A DNA stretch of 45,371 nucleotides from UBA4660 sp034408895 (GCA_034408895.1 JAWXCI010000013.1:1-45371), one strand, 5' to 3'. Shown: positions 24,918 to 33,118, counted from the stretch's first letter. Numbers and translations: made by a program. Notes: generated from the sequence alone by a model not told the origin.

Positions 24918-26705
24918 TCATTTGAACTTTTTTATCACCCCCGACTTCAAATCCGCGAAGTATTCTTTCATATCCATCCGCACTTCGGGAGCCAGGATCA
25001 CAAGCCCGATAATGTTCGGAAAGGCCATGCCGAGAATCATCATGTCGGAAAAATCTAGCACTGCTCCAAGGCCACTCACTGTTCCTATCACAGTGCAAAT
25101 CATGAAAAGCAGATTGAACGATTGTTTTACATACCATCGCTCACCAAAAAGATAAGCCCACGATTTCATTCCGTAATAACTCCAACTGATCATGGTGCTG
25201 TATGCAAACAACAATATGCAAACCATCAGCACACTATCGAACCATGGAAACACAGAGGTGAATGCAGCATTGGTGAGAGCAGAGCCACTCAGGTCTTGTG
25301 TATCGGCTGCATAACCGGTGAAGATGAGGACGAGAGCCGTCATAGTACATACCACCACGGTATCAATAAATGGTTCGAGCAGAGAAACAAATCCTTCGCT
25401 CACGGGGCGGCTTGTGCGTGATGCACTGTGCGCAATACTTGCTGAACCAATTCCGGCTTCGTTGCTGAACATGGCCCTGCGAAATCCCATTAGCATCACA
25501 CCCATAAATCCTCCCACCTCCGCACCCGGCTGGAAAGCTCCATTGATGATCAGTCTGAATGCATCACCAATGTGAGTGATGTTCACTCCAATAATAATGA
25601 GTGCAAATAGCACATAGACAATAACAGCGAAAGGAATCACTTTGTCTGACACACGAGCAATACTTTTTATTCCACCAACAATTACAAGTCCTACGAGAAG
25701 TGCTATCCCGATTCCAAACCAAAGTGATGAAACATTTCCGTCAAAGGTTTCCTGCACTTGTGCAAAAGCCTGGTTGGCCTGCACCATGTTGCCACCACCA
25801 AGCGAACCTCCAACACACATGATTGCGAAAATCACGGCAAGTACTTTTCCAAGTCCGCCCATTTTATGCTTTGCCAATCCTTTGCTGAGATAATACATCG
25901 GGCCGCCACTCACTTCGCCATTGGCAGCAATGTTCCTGTACTTCACACCGAGGGTACACTCCACAAACTTGCTGCTCATGCCAACGAGACCCGCAACAAT
26001 CATCCAAAAAGTTGCACCAGGTCCGCCAACTGCTATAGCTACTGCAACAAGAGAAATATTTCCCAGCCCCAATGTCCCACTGAGTGCTGCGGTCAGCGCC
26101 TGGAACTGTGTCACCTCTCCCTTGTCTTCCGGTTTTGCATAACGCCCCATCATCAATGCAACGCCATGACGAAATCCACGGACATTGACGAAGCCCATGT
26201 AAAAAGTGAAATAGATTGCCGCGCAAATCAGCACAACTACAACAAGCCAGCAATCCTGTGTGATGGGGTCACCGTTTGGATGAAGCACAGGATTGCCAGC
26301 TTTATCTTTTACAACAGGATCATAAATACCGATTGCTGCAAATGGATCCCACAGAAACACCGTGTAGAGAACATTGACAAGAGGAATAAAAAATGAATTG
26401 AGTTTTTCTTCAAGACTACCTGGCTCAATGGTCAAGGAGTTGCTGACACTTGCACCATTTGCATCCGTTACAACTAAAGTGTAGGCAACACCTTCATCCA
26501 TTCCCACGCAGGTGTCGCTTGACAATCCGGTGTCCTGCTTGCTCCATTTGAAAACAGTTTCGCCTTGTGCACCGGTTACGATTGCAGTTGCTTTTCCATC
26601 TTCAATTTCGAGAGTTGGATTTTCTGTTTTGATTTCCACTTGCAACTGTGCTGCGGAAAACACAACGATTGAAAAGCAGAAGAGGGCGCAAAGAATTTGC
26701 TTCAT
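24918..26705 (-). CDS. Sodium/alanine symporter (AGCS) with N-terminal signal peptide and extracytoplasmic domain
   Basis: This 595-aa protein is an amino-acid:cation symporter of the AGCS family (alanine or glycine with Na+). The transporter part starts near residue 105 and has the signatures FQALTAALSGTLGLGNISLVAVAI, GGPGATFWMI, and FRRAMFSNEAGIGSASIAHSA. Unusually, it is preceded by a cleavable-looking signal peptide (MKQILCALFCFSIVVFSAAQ) and an about 80-residue Ig/SprB-like beta domain (TGAQGETVFKWSKQD, YTLVVTDANGASVSN). A typical AGCS protein begins directly with the first helix. The ATG at 26705 directly precedes the signal peptide and is preferred over an in-frame TTG nine codons upstream. 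The extra domain should face the periplasm. Confidence 0.92.
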   Translation of the reverse strand: MKQILCALFCFSIVVFSAAQLQVEIKTENPTLEIEDGKATAIVTGAQGETVFKWSKQDTGLSSDTCVGMDEGVAYTLVVTDANGASVSNSLTIEPGSLEEKLNSFFIPLVNVLYTVFLWDPFAAIGIYDPVVKDKAGNPVLHPNGDPITQDCWLVVVVLICAAIYFTFYMGFVNVRGFRHGVALMMGRYAKPEDKGEVTQFQALTAALSGTLGLGNISLVAVAIAVGGPGATFWMIVAGLVGMSSKFVECTLGVKYRNIAANGEVSGGPMYYLSKGLAKHKMGGLGKVLAVIFAIMCVGGSLGGGNMVQANQAFAQVQETFDGNVSSLWFGIGIALLVGLVIVGGIKSIARVSDKVIPFAVIVYVLFALIIIGVNITHIGDAFRLIINGAFQPGAEVGGFMGVMLMGFRRAMFSNEAGIGSASIAHSASRTSRPVSEGFVSLLEPFIDTVVVCTMTALVLIFTGYAADTQDLSGSALTNAAFTSVFPWFDSVLMVCILLFAYSTMISWSYYGMKSWAYLFGERWYVKQSFNLLFMICTVIGTVSGLGAVLDFSDMMILGMAFPNIIGLVILAPEVRMDMKEYFADLKSGVIKKFK

Positions 26706-26754
26706 AAAGAATGAGGGATTGTATGCGGACAAAGAAAACCGAATTCAAACTTAT

Positions 26755-26837
26755 CTCACGCAAAGGCGCAAAGACGCAAAGTCACACTAAAACCCCTGTT
26801 GCCGGTTTGGATTTTTCTTCGCGTCTTTATGTGAGGA
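26755..26837. repeat. Second copy of the CTCACGCAAAG-type repeat with degenerate inverted partner
   Basis: The core at 26755-26777 differs from the atpH-atpA copy (16291-16313) at two of 23 positions, where the two purines of the 8-bp units are swapped. An imperfect inverted arm (GCGTCTTTATGTGAG) lies at 26821-26835. It fills the gap between the pspC-like stop (26840) and the symporter start (26705). Confidence 0.55.
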
Positions 26838-26839
26838 AT

Positions 26840-27073
26840 TCACTCCCAAACACTTCTCCTTCCCTTTGTGAAAAAGAAAATGTGCCTGTTACTTTTCCAG
26901 AACATGAGCACGATGTAAACGAAAATGGGAGAACCGAAGGTGATGAATGAAAGATAGATGAAGGATAAACGCACGCGGTGAGCACGCACACCCATGTGGT
27001 TGGCTATAGACTGGCAAACACCATAAGTCCTGCGTTCGAAGAAGGTGAGTATAGATTCAATAAAGTTTTTCAT
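26840..27073 (-). CDS. PspC-domain membrane protein
   Basis: This 77-aa protein has the PspC pattern: GVCQSIANHMGVRAHRVRLSFIYLSFITFGSPIFVYIVLMFW, with one or two membrane helices. PspC proteins relate to envelope stress (phage-shock) responses, but in Bacteroidota short stand-alone forms are common and their role is unclear. The start ATG 27073 overlaps the 3' end of the DUF2851 gene by 17 bp, so they are co-transcribed. It ends just before the repeat element at 26755-26837. Confidence 0.85.
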   Translation of the reverse strand: MKNFIESILTFFERRTYGVCQSIANHMGVRAHRVRLSFIYLSFITFGSPIFVYIVLMFWKSNRHIFFFTKGRRSVWE

Positions 27074-28376
27074 TTCCCTGATTTTTTAGAAGTTTCAAAC
27101 CTACTTGGCAACTGAGGCAGCGTTTCTCAATACAATACCGATTGTAAAGCTGGAGAGTTGCTTGCGAGTCGGCAGCGGTCGAAATTTTTACTCCGAGCGT
27201 TTTCCAGTTGTCAATAATACGGTTGGATTCCGGGTGGCACATTTCAAGAAGTTTCAGTGCGCGATCCACCATGGCATCATCGCGCTGGCGACCATAGGTA
27301 AAGAGAACGGTTGAAGCAGTGTTGATGATGATGTTCTCGATACTTCCCCATCCAAGCCTTCTTTCATCGGGAATTTTACCGGGAATGGTTGTGGGAGGAG
27401 GTTCGTCTGCAAGTGGGAAACGAAAATGGCTTTTCCAATACTCGTGTGCTTCCACATCGAACATGGAAAAAATATCGTGCAGGTTTTCTGTTTCAAGAAT
27501 TTTGGAGAAGAGATGTTCGCTCTTGCATACCAATGCCGCGAATTGTGCAATGCGGATGCTTGGGAAATTGGCAGGACGCAGCCTCCCGAAATTCCATGCA
27601 GCGGAACTCATGGGAGTGAGTGAAAACTTTTTGGAGAGAAACTCAAATTCCTTTTTCAACTCCTGCGGATAGTCGTCCCGAAAATCATCTTCAAGAAAAC
27701 CCGCTGTACCAAAAAGCAACGCCTCCACCTGGAAAGGATCGCTTTTATGACGGCCCAGCACAGATTGCGGAATGGCAGCAGCAAGCATTTCCATCGCCTC
27801 TGCATTTGCTTTGAAACCAAAATTGCGCGCCAGCCTTCGATAGAAAGTTTCGTTCCAATCGCCACGGCAACGTTCCAATTCTGCAAGAACATCTTTGGAT
27901 TTTTCTTCAAGGCGTTCTATGGTCAGACGCTCTTTCCAACCCATCCATGTGAGTTCATCCATAAGATGAATTTGTGGCTGGCAGGGTATCCATGTTTGCG
28001 CTTTCATCCAGCGTTGCCATGTTTCGAACTGGTGGGCTATGATGTAATCAGCAAGTACCAGCACCGGAAGATCACCGGGCTGACCCAGTTCAATGGCTAT
28101 ATCATTTTCAAACACCACATGCAGTATCACGTTCTTGTAATGTTCATCTTGGGTGTGCTTGTGCCGATGCCAATCGCTGGAGCGAATGTGCACTTCCACA
28201 TTTCCCACCCATGTCTCTTTCCCAATCCGCAGTTTCGCATTCAGGAAATCAGGCCCGCCTCCCATGTTGTGCTGGCCAGGATGAAATACAGACAGCGCCT
28301 CGCCCGATGTGGTGAGCAATTCAGGCGTATTAAAAAGTCTGTATTTCCAGATGTATTGAAGGAAGTCTTCGGTCAT
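27057..28376 (-). CDS. DUF2851 family protein
   Basis: This 439-aa cytoplasmic protein matches DUF2851, a Bacteroidota family of unknown function. The N-terminal MTEDFLQYIWKYRLFN, GGGPDFLNAKLRIG, and VGNVEVHIRSSDWHRHKHTQDEHYKNVILHVVFEND are its hallmark segments; the His- and Asp-containing motif could bind metal, which is speculative. The C-terminus has a CxxC pair (KRCLSCQVG). It is the first gene of a pair with the PspC-like protein. Confidence 0.88.
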   Translation of the reverse strand: MTEDFLQYIWKYRLFNTPELLTTSGEALSVFHPGQHNMGGGPDFLNAKLRIGKETWVGNVEVHIRSSDWHRHKHTQDEHYKNVILHVVFENDIAIELGQPGDLPVLVLADYIIAHQFETWQRWMKAQTWIPCQPQIHLMDELTWMGWKERLTIERLEEKSKDVLAELERCRGDWNETFYRRLARNFGFKANAEAMEMLAAAIPQSVLGRHKSDPFQVEALLFGTAGFLEDDFRDDYPQELKKEFEFLSKKFSLTPMSSAAWNFGRLRPANFPSIRIAQFAALVCKSEHLFSKILETENLHDIFSMFDVEAHEYWKSHFRFPLADEPPPTTIPGKIPDERRLGWGSIENIIINTASTVLFTYGRQRDDAMVDRALKLLEMCHPESNRIIDNWKTLGVKISTAADSQATLQLYNRYCIEKRCLSCQVGLKLLKNQGNEKLY

Positions 28377-28527
28377 TCACCGCGGTGGTTGTGGGGGACA
28401 ACGATAGTGAAGGGAAAAGAATGATGACAGATTGAGTGGAGAGAAGGTTGGTGAAGGGAGGGATGAGCGATGTAATAAAAGTTAGTTGCTGCGCTTTTCT
28501 AATCGCGCAGTGTAAGAGCCTGAAGTG

Positions 28528-28557
28528 AAAAAGCCCCGATGTTTAACGGGGCTTTTT
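28528..28557. terminator. Strong bidirectional Rho-independent terminator
   Basis: AAAAAGCCCCG (28528-28538) and CGGGGCTTTTT (28547-28557) pair perfectly over 11 bp around an 8-nt loop. There is a T-run on each strand. It would end transcription of the DUF433 pair on the minus strand and shield the DUF2851 gene downstream of it. Confidence 0.9.
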
Positions 28558-28610
28558 GTTCTTGAGTGGTTGAGGGGATAATTTTGATTGGAAGAATTAA
28601 ACCACCCCGT

Positions 28611-28627
28611 TCCCGACTTTGTCGGGG
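28611..28627. repeat. TCCCGAC-TTT-GTCGGGG palindrome
   Basis: A 6-bp GC stem with a TTT loop belongs to the TCCCGN..NCGGGA intergenic palindrome set of this window. It lies just past the end of the truncated DUF6934-like gene. Confidence 0.45.
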
Positions 28628-28640
28628 AAACCCATCCCTG

Positions 28641-28883
28641 TCAGGAAGGAATAATAACGCAAGTGGGTGGAGGGGATAATTTATGCTGTGGGTGGTTCGA
28701 AATGACTTTGTCATCAATTTCACCGGTCACAATGTTCCGGTCGCCAAAGGCGAGGTTATACATTCCTGCAAGATTGGTCTTACTGAACTTAATCACCTTT
28801 GGAATTTTGCCCTTGGATCCTTCACTGATGAACTCAAATACCATCAGCGATTTCTCCGCTTTAAGTTACCTCGGTAATTTCAT
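28641..28883 (-). pseudogene. Broken DUF6934-like gene
   Basis: From ATG 28883, which overlaps the stop of the DUF433 gene as ATGA, the frame reads MKLPR, a TAA stop (codon 6, 28866-28868), then LKAEKSLMVFEFISEGSKGKI..YNLAFGDRN..GEIDDKVISN. That pattern fits the N-terminal half of DUF6934. After VISN the family sequence ends and an unrelated Pro-rich tail (HPQHKLSPPPTCVIIPS) runs to a stop, so the C-terminal half is lost. One nonsense change plus a truncation therefore inactivated it. Translation could restart at ATG 28844, but the product would still be half a domain. The family call is from memory of the motif. Confidence 0.65.
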
Positions 28884-29065
28884 TTAGGACTTGCCAGCAC
28901 AGAAATTACCTGTTCGCGCTTTACTCCATCGAAGTCCGAAAGAAATGTTTCAATTGTTTCGCCTGTTTCGAGATAGTCGAACAGGTTTTTGACAGGAACA
29001 CGGGTGCCATGAAACAGAGGTGTTCCGCCTAAAATTTCGGGGTCACTGTTGATGACTTTATTCAT
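28880..29065 (-). CDS. DUF433 family protein (antitoxin-like)
   Basis: This 61-aa protein shows the DUF433 pattern: INSDPEILGGTPLFHGTRVPVKNLFDYLETGETIETFLSDFDGVKREQV. The domain contains a helix-turn-helix-like fold and in many genomes is encoded next to a DUF5615 PIN-like toxin. Here it is slightly shorter than usual at the C-terminus (ends VISVLASPK). Its stop overlaps the start of the broken DUF6934-like gene instead of a DUF5615 gene. A perfect TAnnTTTG element lies 17 bp before the ATG, so it may still be expressed alone. Confidence 0.85.
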   Translation of the reverse strand: MNKVINSDPEILGGTPLFHGTRVPVKNLFDYLETGETIETFLSDFDGVKREQVISVLASPK

Positions 29066-29081
29066 GAGGTTGAGGGTTGGT

Positions 29082-29089
29082 CAAAGGTA
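29082..29089 (-). promoter_or_regulatory. -7 promoter element for the DUF433 gene
   Basis: On the minus strand the site reads TACCTTTG, a full TAnnTTTG match, 17 bp upstream of the ATG. No convincing -33 TTG at 17-23 bp distance. Confidence 0.5.
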
Positions 29090-29183
29090 GGTGAATTTGA
29101 ATGAGGCCGCTTGAAATGAACTGCCCCGTTTCTCACTCCGTATTTCAGTTTTTCCGCTCTCCCTCATCTTCACATCAGCTTTA

Positions 29184-32000
29184 TCACTTACTGAGATACA
29201 GATTCCTCTCATTATATATCTGCCTGAAAAACGGATCTCTCAAATCCTTGATAAACCGGATAGCCTCACCTGTGCTTTTCATCTCCGGCCCGAGTTCCTT
29301 TTGCACCTCCGGAAATTTCTCGTAGCTGAACACAGGGATTTTAATTGCGTACCCATTTCGTTTTGGAGAGAACTTAAAGTCCTTCACCTTTTTCTCGCGC
29401 AGCATCAGTTTCGTTGCGTAGTTAACATAGGGTTCATCGTAGGCCTTCGCAATAAACGGTACTGTGCGCGAGGCCCGCGGGTTGGCTTCAATTATGTAAA
29501 CCAAATCGCCCTTGATGGCGAACTGTATATTAATAAGCCCTACGGTTTTTAGTGCAAGCGCAATGGTTTTGGTGTGCTCAACAATCTGGGTCATCACCAA
29601 ATCTCCCAGGTTGTAAGGCGGCAGTACGGCATAACTGTCACCACTGTGGATACCTGCCGGTTCAATGTGCTGCATGATGCCAAGGATGTAAACTTCTTCG
29701 CCATCACAAATCGCATCGGCCTCAGCCTCTATGGCGCCTTCAAGAAAATGGTCGAGCAGGATTTTATTGTCCGGCATATCGTTCAGGATATTCACCACGT
29801 GCTGCTCAAGTTCTTTCTCATTGATTACGATTTTCATCTTCTGCCCGCCAAGCACATAGCTTGGCCGCACAAGAAGCGGAAATCCAAGTTCGCGAGAAAT
29901 TTCAATAGCCTGTTCCGCACTTTCCACCACCCCGAACTTCGGATAGGGAATGCCGTGTTCTTTCAGCAGCATAGAAAAACTTCCGCGGTCTTCAGCAAGG
30001 TCAAGCGATTTGAAATCCGTCCCAATTATTTTGATTCCGTAGCGATGAAGTTTCGCTGCGAGCTTCAGTGCAGTCTGTCCTCCAAGTTGCACAATTACTC
30101 CTTCCGGTTTCTCGTGTTGGATGATGTCATAGATATGTTCCCAGAAAACCGGCTCGAAATAGAGCTTATCGCTCGTATCGAAATCAGTGGACACCGTTTC
30201 CGGATTGCAATTAATCATGATAGTTTCATAACCGCATTCTCTGGCAGCCAATACTCCATGCACGCACGAGTAGTCAAACTCAATTCCCTGTCCTATACGA
30301 TTCGGTCCGCTGCCCAGCACCACAATTTTTTTCCTGTTGGAAGCAATGCTCTCATTCTCTTGCTCGAAAGTCGAATAGTAATAAGGTGTCTTCGCCTCAA
30401 ATTCGGCAGCGCAAGTGTCCACCAGTTTGTACACGCGCTTTATTCCCATCTCTGTCCTCTTTTTGTGTACTTCACTTTCAAGACAACGCAGCAGGTGTGC
30501 GATTTGGCGGTCTGCATATCCTTTCTGTTTTGCCTCGAACATCAAATCATGCGGTATGGTGTCGAGAGTGAATTTTTCCACCCTGCGCTCCAGCAGAATC
30601 AAATCTTCAATCTGTTTGAGGAACCAGAAATCAATTTTTGTTTTGTCCTGTATGGTCTTGAATGGTATGCCCAGTTTGATAGCATCGTAAATATGGAAGA
30701 GGCGGTTCCAACTGGGTCGCTCTAGCGAATTGAGAATTTGTTGCTGGTCGCGCACTTCTTTTCCATCGGCACCTAATCCATTGCGGTTTATCTCCAGACT
30801 CTGACAAGCCTTTTGCAATGCCTCCTGAAAACTTCTTCCTATTCCCATCACTTCTCCCACACTCTTCATCTGTAACCCGATTTCGCGTTTGCTGCCCGGG
30901 AACTTGTCGAAATTCCAGCGCGGGATTTTCACAATCACGTAATCGAGTGTCGGTTCAAAAAATGCTGAAGTGGATTTTGTGATTTGGTTCTGCAACTCAT
31001 CGAGATGATATCCGATGGCCAGTTTCGCAGCGATTTTCGCAATGGGATAACCTGTCGCTTTTGATGCAAGTGCTGATGAGCGCGACACCCTCGGATTGAT
31101 TTCAATGGCGATGATTTCTTCTCTCTCATCAGGACTTACGGCAAACTGCACATTGCATCCGCCTGCAAAATTTCCGATAGCGCGCATCATCTTTATCGCC
31201 ATGTCACGCATCTTCTGGTAAGTGGTGTCGCTCAGCGTCATGGCAGGAGCCACAGTGATTGAGTCACCGGTATGAATTCCAAGAGGGTCAAAATTTTCGA
31301 TGGAGCAGATGATGACAACATTGTCATTCTCATCGCGCAGCAACTCCAGTTCGTATTCTTTCCAGCCGAGCAGAGCTTTGTCAATCATCACCTCGTGGAT
31401 GGGAGAGAGGTGAAGTCCGCGGTCGAGCAGCCCATCGAAATCCTCCTGCGCAAATACCAACGATGCACCGCTTCCTCCAAGAGTAAAGGATGGACGGATG
31501 CAGAGCGGAAAACCAAACTGTTGTGCAATTTCTTTTCCTTCAAGAAAACTTTTTGCGGTGAATTGCGGAGCCATTCCCACACCGATTTTTTCCATCAGCG
31601 CACGAAAGTGTTCCCTGTTCTCGGTTATTTCGATGGCGTGAATGTCCACACCAATCATGCGCACACCATATTCTTTCCACAGTCCCATTTCCTCACATTG
31701 CATGGCGAGGTTCAATCCTGTTTGCCCGCCCACTGTCGGCAGCACAGCATCAATCTTGTGTTCGTTCAGTATGGTGATAATGCTTTCAGGCTCGAGCGGT
31801 AGCAGGTAGATATTGTCGGCCACCACTTTGTCCGTCATGATGGTGGCGGGATTGGAATTGATAAGCGTGACTTCAATTCCTTCTTCACGAAGAGATCGTG
31901 CGGCCTGCGATCCGCTGTAATCAAATTCACACGCTTGTCCGATGATGATGGGTCCTGAACCGATGATGAGGACCGACTTGATGGAGTTGTCTTTGGGCAT
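29184..32000 (-). CDS. carB: Carbamoyl-phosphate synthase large subunit, without MGS-like domain
   Basis: CarB makes carbamoyl phosphate from ammonia (delivered by CarA), bicarbonate and two ATP, for pyrimidine and arginine synthesis. The 938-aa protein has both tandem halves: SVLIIGSGPIIIGQACEFDYSG with the first ATP-grasp domain, and VVLGSGPNRIGQGIEFDYSCVHG with the second. It ends at NERNLYLSK, soon after GEAIRFIKDLRDPFF. E. coli CarB has 1073 residues, and the last about 130 form the MGS-like allosteric domain for UMP and ornithine control. That domain is absent here, so regulation must differ. Short forms are usual in Bacteroidota, so this is not read as a truncation. Confidence 0.96.
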   Translation of the reverse strand: MPKDNSIKSVLIIGSGPIIIGQACEFDYSGSQAARSLREEGIEVTLINSNPATIMTDKVVADNIYLLPLEPESIITILNEHKIDAVLPTVGGQTGLNLAMQCEEMGLWKEYGVRMIGVDIHAIEITENREHFRALMEKIGVGMAPQFTAKSFLEGKEIAQQFGFPLCIRPSFTLGGSGASLVFAQEDFDGLLDRGLHLSPIHEVMIDKALLGWKEYELELLRDENDNVVIICSIENFDPLGIHTGDSITVAPAMTLSDTTYQKMRDMAIKMMRAIGNFAGGCNVQFAVSPDEREEIIAIEINPRVSRSSALASKATGYPIAKIAAKLAIGYHLDELQNQITKSTSAFFEPTLDYVIVKIPRWNFDKFPGSKREIGLQMKSVGEVMGIGRSFQEALQKACQSLEINRNGLGADGKEVRDQQQILNSLERPSWNRLFHIYDAIKLGIPFKTIQDKTKIDFWFLKQIEDLILLERRVEKFTLDTIPHDLMFEAKQKGYADRQIAHLLRCLESEVHKKRTEMGIKRVYKLVDTCAAEFEAKTPYYYSTFEQENESIASNRKKIVVLGSGPNRIGQGIEFDYSCVHGVLAARECGYETIMINCNPETVSTDFDTSDKLYFEPVFWEHIYDIIQHEKPEGVIVQLGGQTALKLAAKLHRYGIKIIGTDFKSLDLAEDRGSFSMLLKEHGIPYPKFGVVESAEQAIEISRELGFPLLVRPSYVLGGQKMKIVINEKELEQHVVNILNDMPDNKILLDHFLEGAIEAEADAICDGEEVYILGIMQHIEPAGIHSGDSYAVLPPYNLGDLVMTQIVEHTKTIALALKTVGLINIQFAIKGDLVYIIEANPRASRTVPFIAKAYDEPYVNYATKLMLREKKVKDFKFSPKRNGYAIKIPVFSYEKFPEVQKELGPEMKSTGEAIRFIKDLRDPFFRQIYNERNLYLSK

Positions 32001-32012
32001 TTTTTTTTTATC

Positions 32013-32044
32013 TGGCCGGAATCCCGATGTGTCGGGACCAGCCA
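32013..32044. repeat. TCCCGATGTGTCGGGA palindrome in the carB leader
   Basis: A perfect TCCCGA/TCGGGA stem (32022-32037, loop TGTG) sits within TGGC/GCCA outer arms (32013-32016, 32041-32044). It lies between the carB -7-like site and its ATG, so the leader RNA carries this hairpin. An A-run, not a T-run, follows on the minus strand, so it is not a standard terminator. Confidence 0.5.
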
Positions 32045-32087
32045 GTAATCCGAAATGTCGTTAACTTTATGGGGGAAAAACCGCGGG

Positions 32088-32095
32088 CGAAAATA
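32088..32095 (-). promoter_or_regulatory. Candidate -7 element for carB
   Basis: The minus strand reads TATTTTCG followed by CCC, the same form as before gpsA and the acyl-CoA dehydrogenase gene. It would give a leader of about 80 nt that includes the 32013-32044 hairpin. Confidence 0.35.
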
Positions 32096-32170
32096 GAATG
32101 GCGGGCATGGTTGGCAGGAACTAAGATTTCAACGTGATGTGAATAACCGGGAATTCTACATTGCACGCCC

Positions 32171-32992
32171 ATGCCTTTCTTCCTCTACAAAGATTTCGCG
32201 ATTGATTACGTGTGCTATGGAGATGGTAGCGATGCCATCCTTTGCTTCCACGGTTTTGGACGAAAAGCGGAAGACTTCGAAATTTTTCTTCCTCTCTTAT
32301 CAACGAATCAGCGAATGATTTCAATTAATCTCTTTGCACATGGCAAGAGTGAATTTCCTGAATCAAGAATTGACCACATACCACTTCAACCCAACGAATG
32401 GAAAGAATTACTCGAAGCATTTTCGAAAGAACAAAAGATTGATTGTTTCCATCTTGTTGGATACAGCATGGGTGGAAGAGTAGCCATGATGACTACATTG
32501 CTGATGCCTGAACGAGTGCAATCTGTTTTATTGATGGCCCCCGATGGGTTGAAAAAAAATCCTCTTTACAGTTTTGCAAGCGGGACACCAATTGGACGAT
32601 GGCTTTACCGGAAACTCATTGAAAATCCGAAGCCTCTTTTCGCCACAGCGAAATTTCTGAATAAGTTGGGATTGATGAATGACAAACTACACCGCTTTGT
32701 TCATGTCCATCTTGACACTCGCGAAAAAAGGATGCAGGTACATGACGCATGGATCATTTACCGCAAGATGTTTCCCCATTTGAAAAAACTTTCTGCATTG
32801 ATTCGCGAAAAGAAGTTTGTGTTCAATATGATTTTCGGGAAGTACGATTCAGTGATTCGCGTAAAACTGGGTGAAAAGTTATCACGCATTATTGGATCAG
32901 ACCAACATCTGCATGAGATTGAACTTGGGCACCGTTTGATGGCAAAGCAGGTTGTTGAGTACATCATTACCAAACGCCTTTGGCCTTGTTGA
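32171..32992 (+). CDS. Alpha/beta hydrolase
   Basis: This 273-aa cytoplasmic protein has the alpha/beta-hydrolase fold: oxyanion-side CFHGFGRKAEDF, nucleophile elbow GYSMGG with the catalytic Ser, FGKYDSV with the likely acid Asp, and ELGHRLM with the catalytic His near the C-terminus. The cap region between PDGLKKN and the Asp motif is helical and basic. The family covers esterases, lipases and other hydrolases, so the substrate is unknown. The flavoprotein gene follows on the same strand after 126 bp, with a weak hairpin between, so co-transcription is possible but not shown. Confidence 0.9.
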   Translation: MPFFLYKDFAIDYVCYGDGSDAILCFHGFGRKAEDFEIFLPLLSTNQRMISINLFAHGKSEFPESRIDHIPLQPNEWKELLEAFSKEQKIDCFHLVGYSMGGRVAMMTTLLMPERVQSVLLMAPDGLKKNPLYSFASGTPIGRWLYRKLIENPKPLFATAKFLNKLGLMNDKLHRFVHVHLDTREKRMQVHDAWIIYRKMFPHLKKLSALIREKKFVFNMIFGKYDSVIRVKLGEKLSRIIGSDQHLHEIELGHRLMAKQVVEYIITKRLWPC

Positions 32993-33035
32993 ATGATGTT
33001 CACTCATACCATTCTCCCATACATTGCACCCGCTG

Positions 33036-33054
33036 CTGAACTTACATCGTTCAG
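33036..33054 (+). terminator. Weak hairpin after the alpha/beta hydrolase gene
   Basis: CTGAAC-TTACATC-GTTCAG forms a 6-bp stem followed by TTTCG. The T-run is short, so termination would be partial. Confidence 0.3.
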
Positions 33055-33118
33055 TTTCGAAACACCTTAATTCCTATTGACCTCTAACCGGGTGACCTGC
33101 TAAAACCAAATTTTTTCT

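Larger units (their letters stand above)
28377..28640. other. Non-coding region with terminator and repeats
   Basis: No gene is seen here. The region includes a strong bidirectional terminator (28528-28557), a TCCCGAC/GTCGGGG palindrome (28611-28627) and the first copy of a roughly 20-bp direct repeat (28565-28584) whose second copy lies at 28662-28682 in the broken gene. Confidence 0.6.

Noticed and set aside
29574..30725. Long plus-strand frame (383 codons) opposite carB
   Set aside because: It lies wholly antisense to a clearly real carB and has the His-, Phe- and Arg-rich composition expected of a shadow frame.
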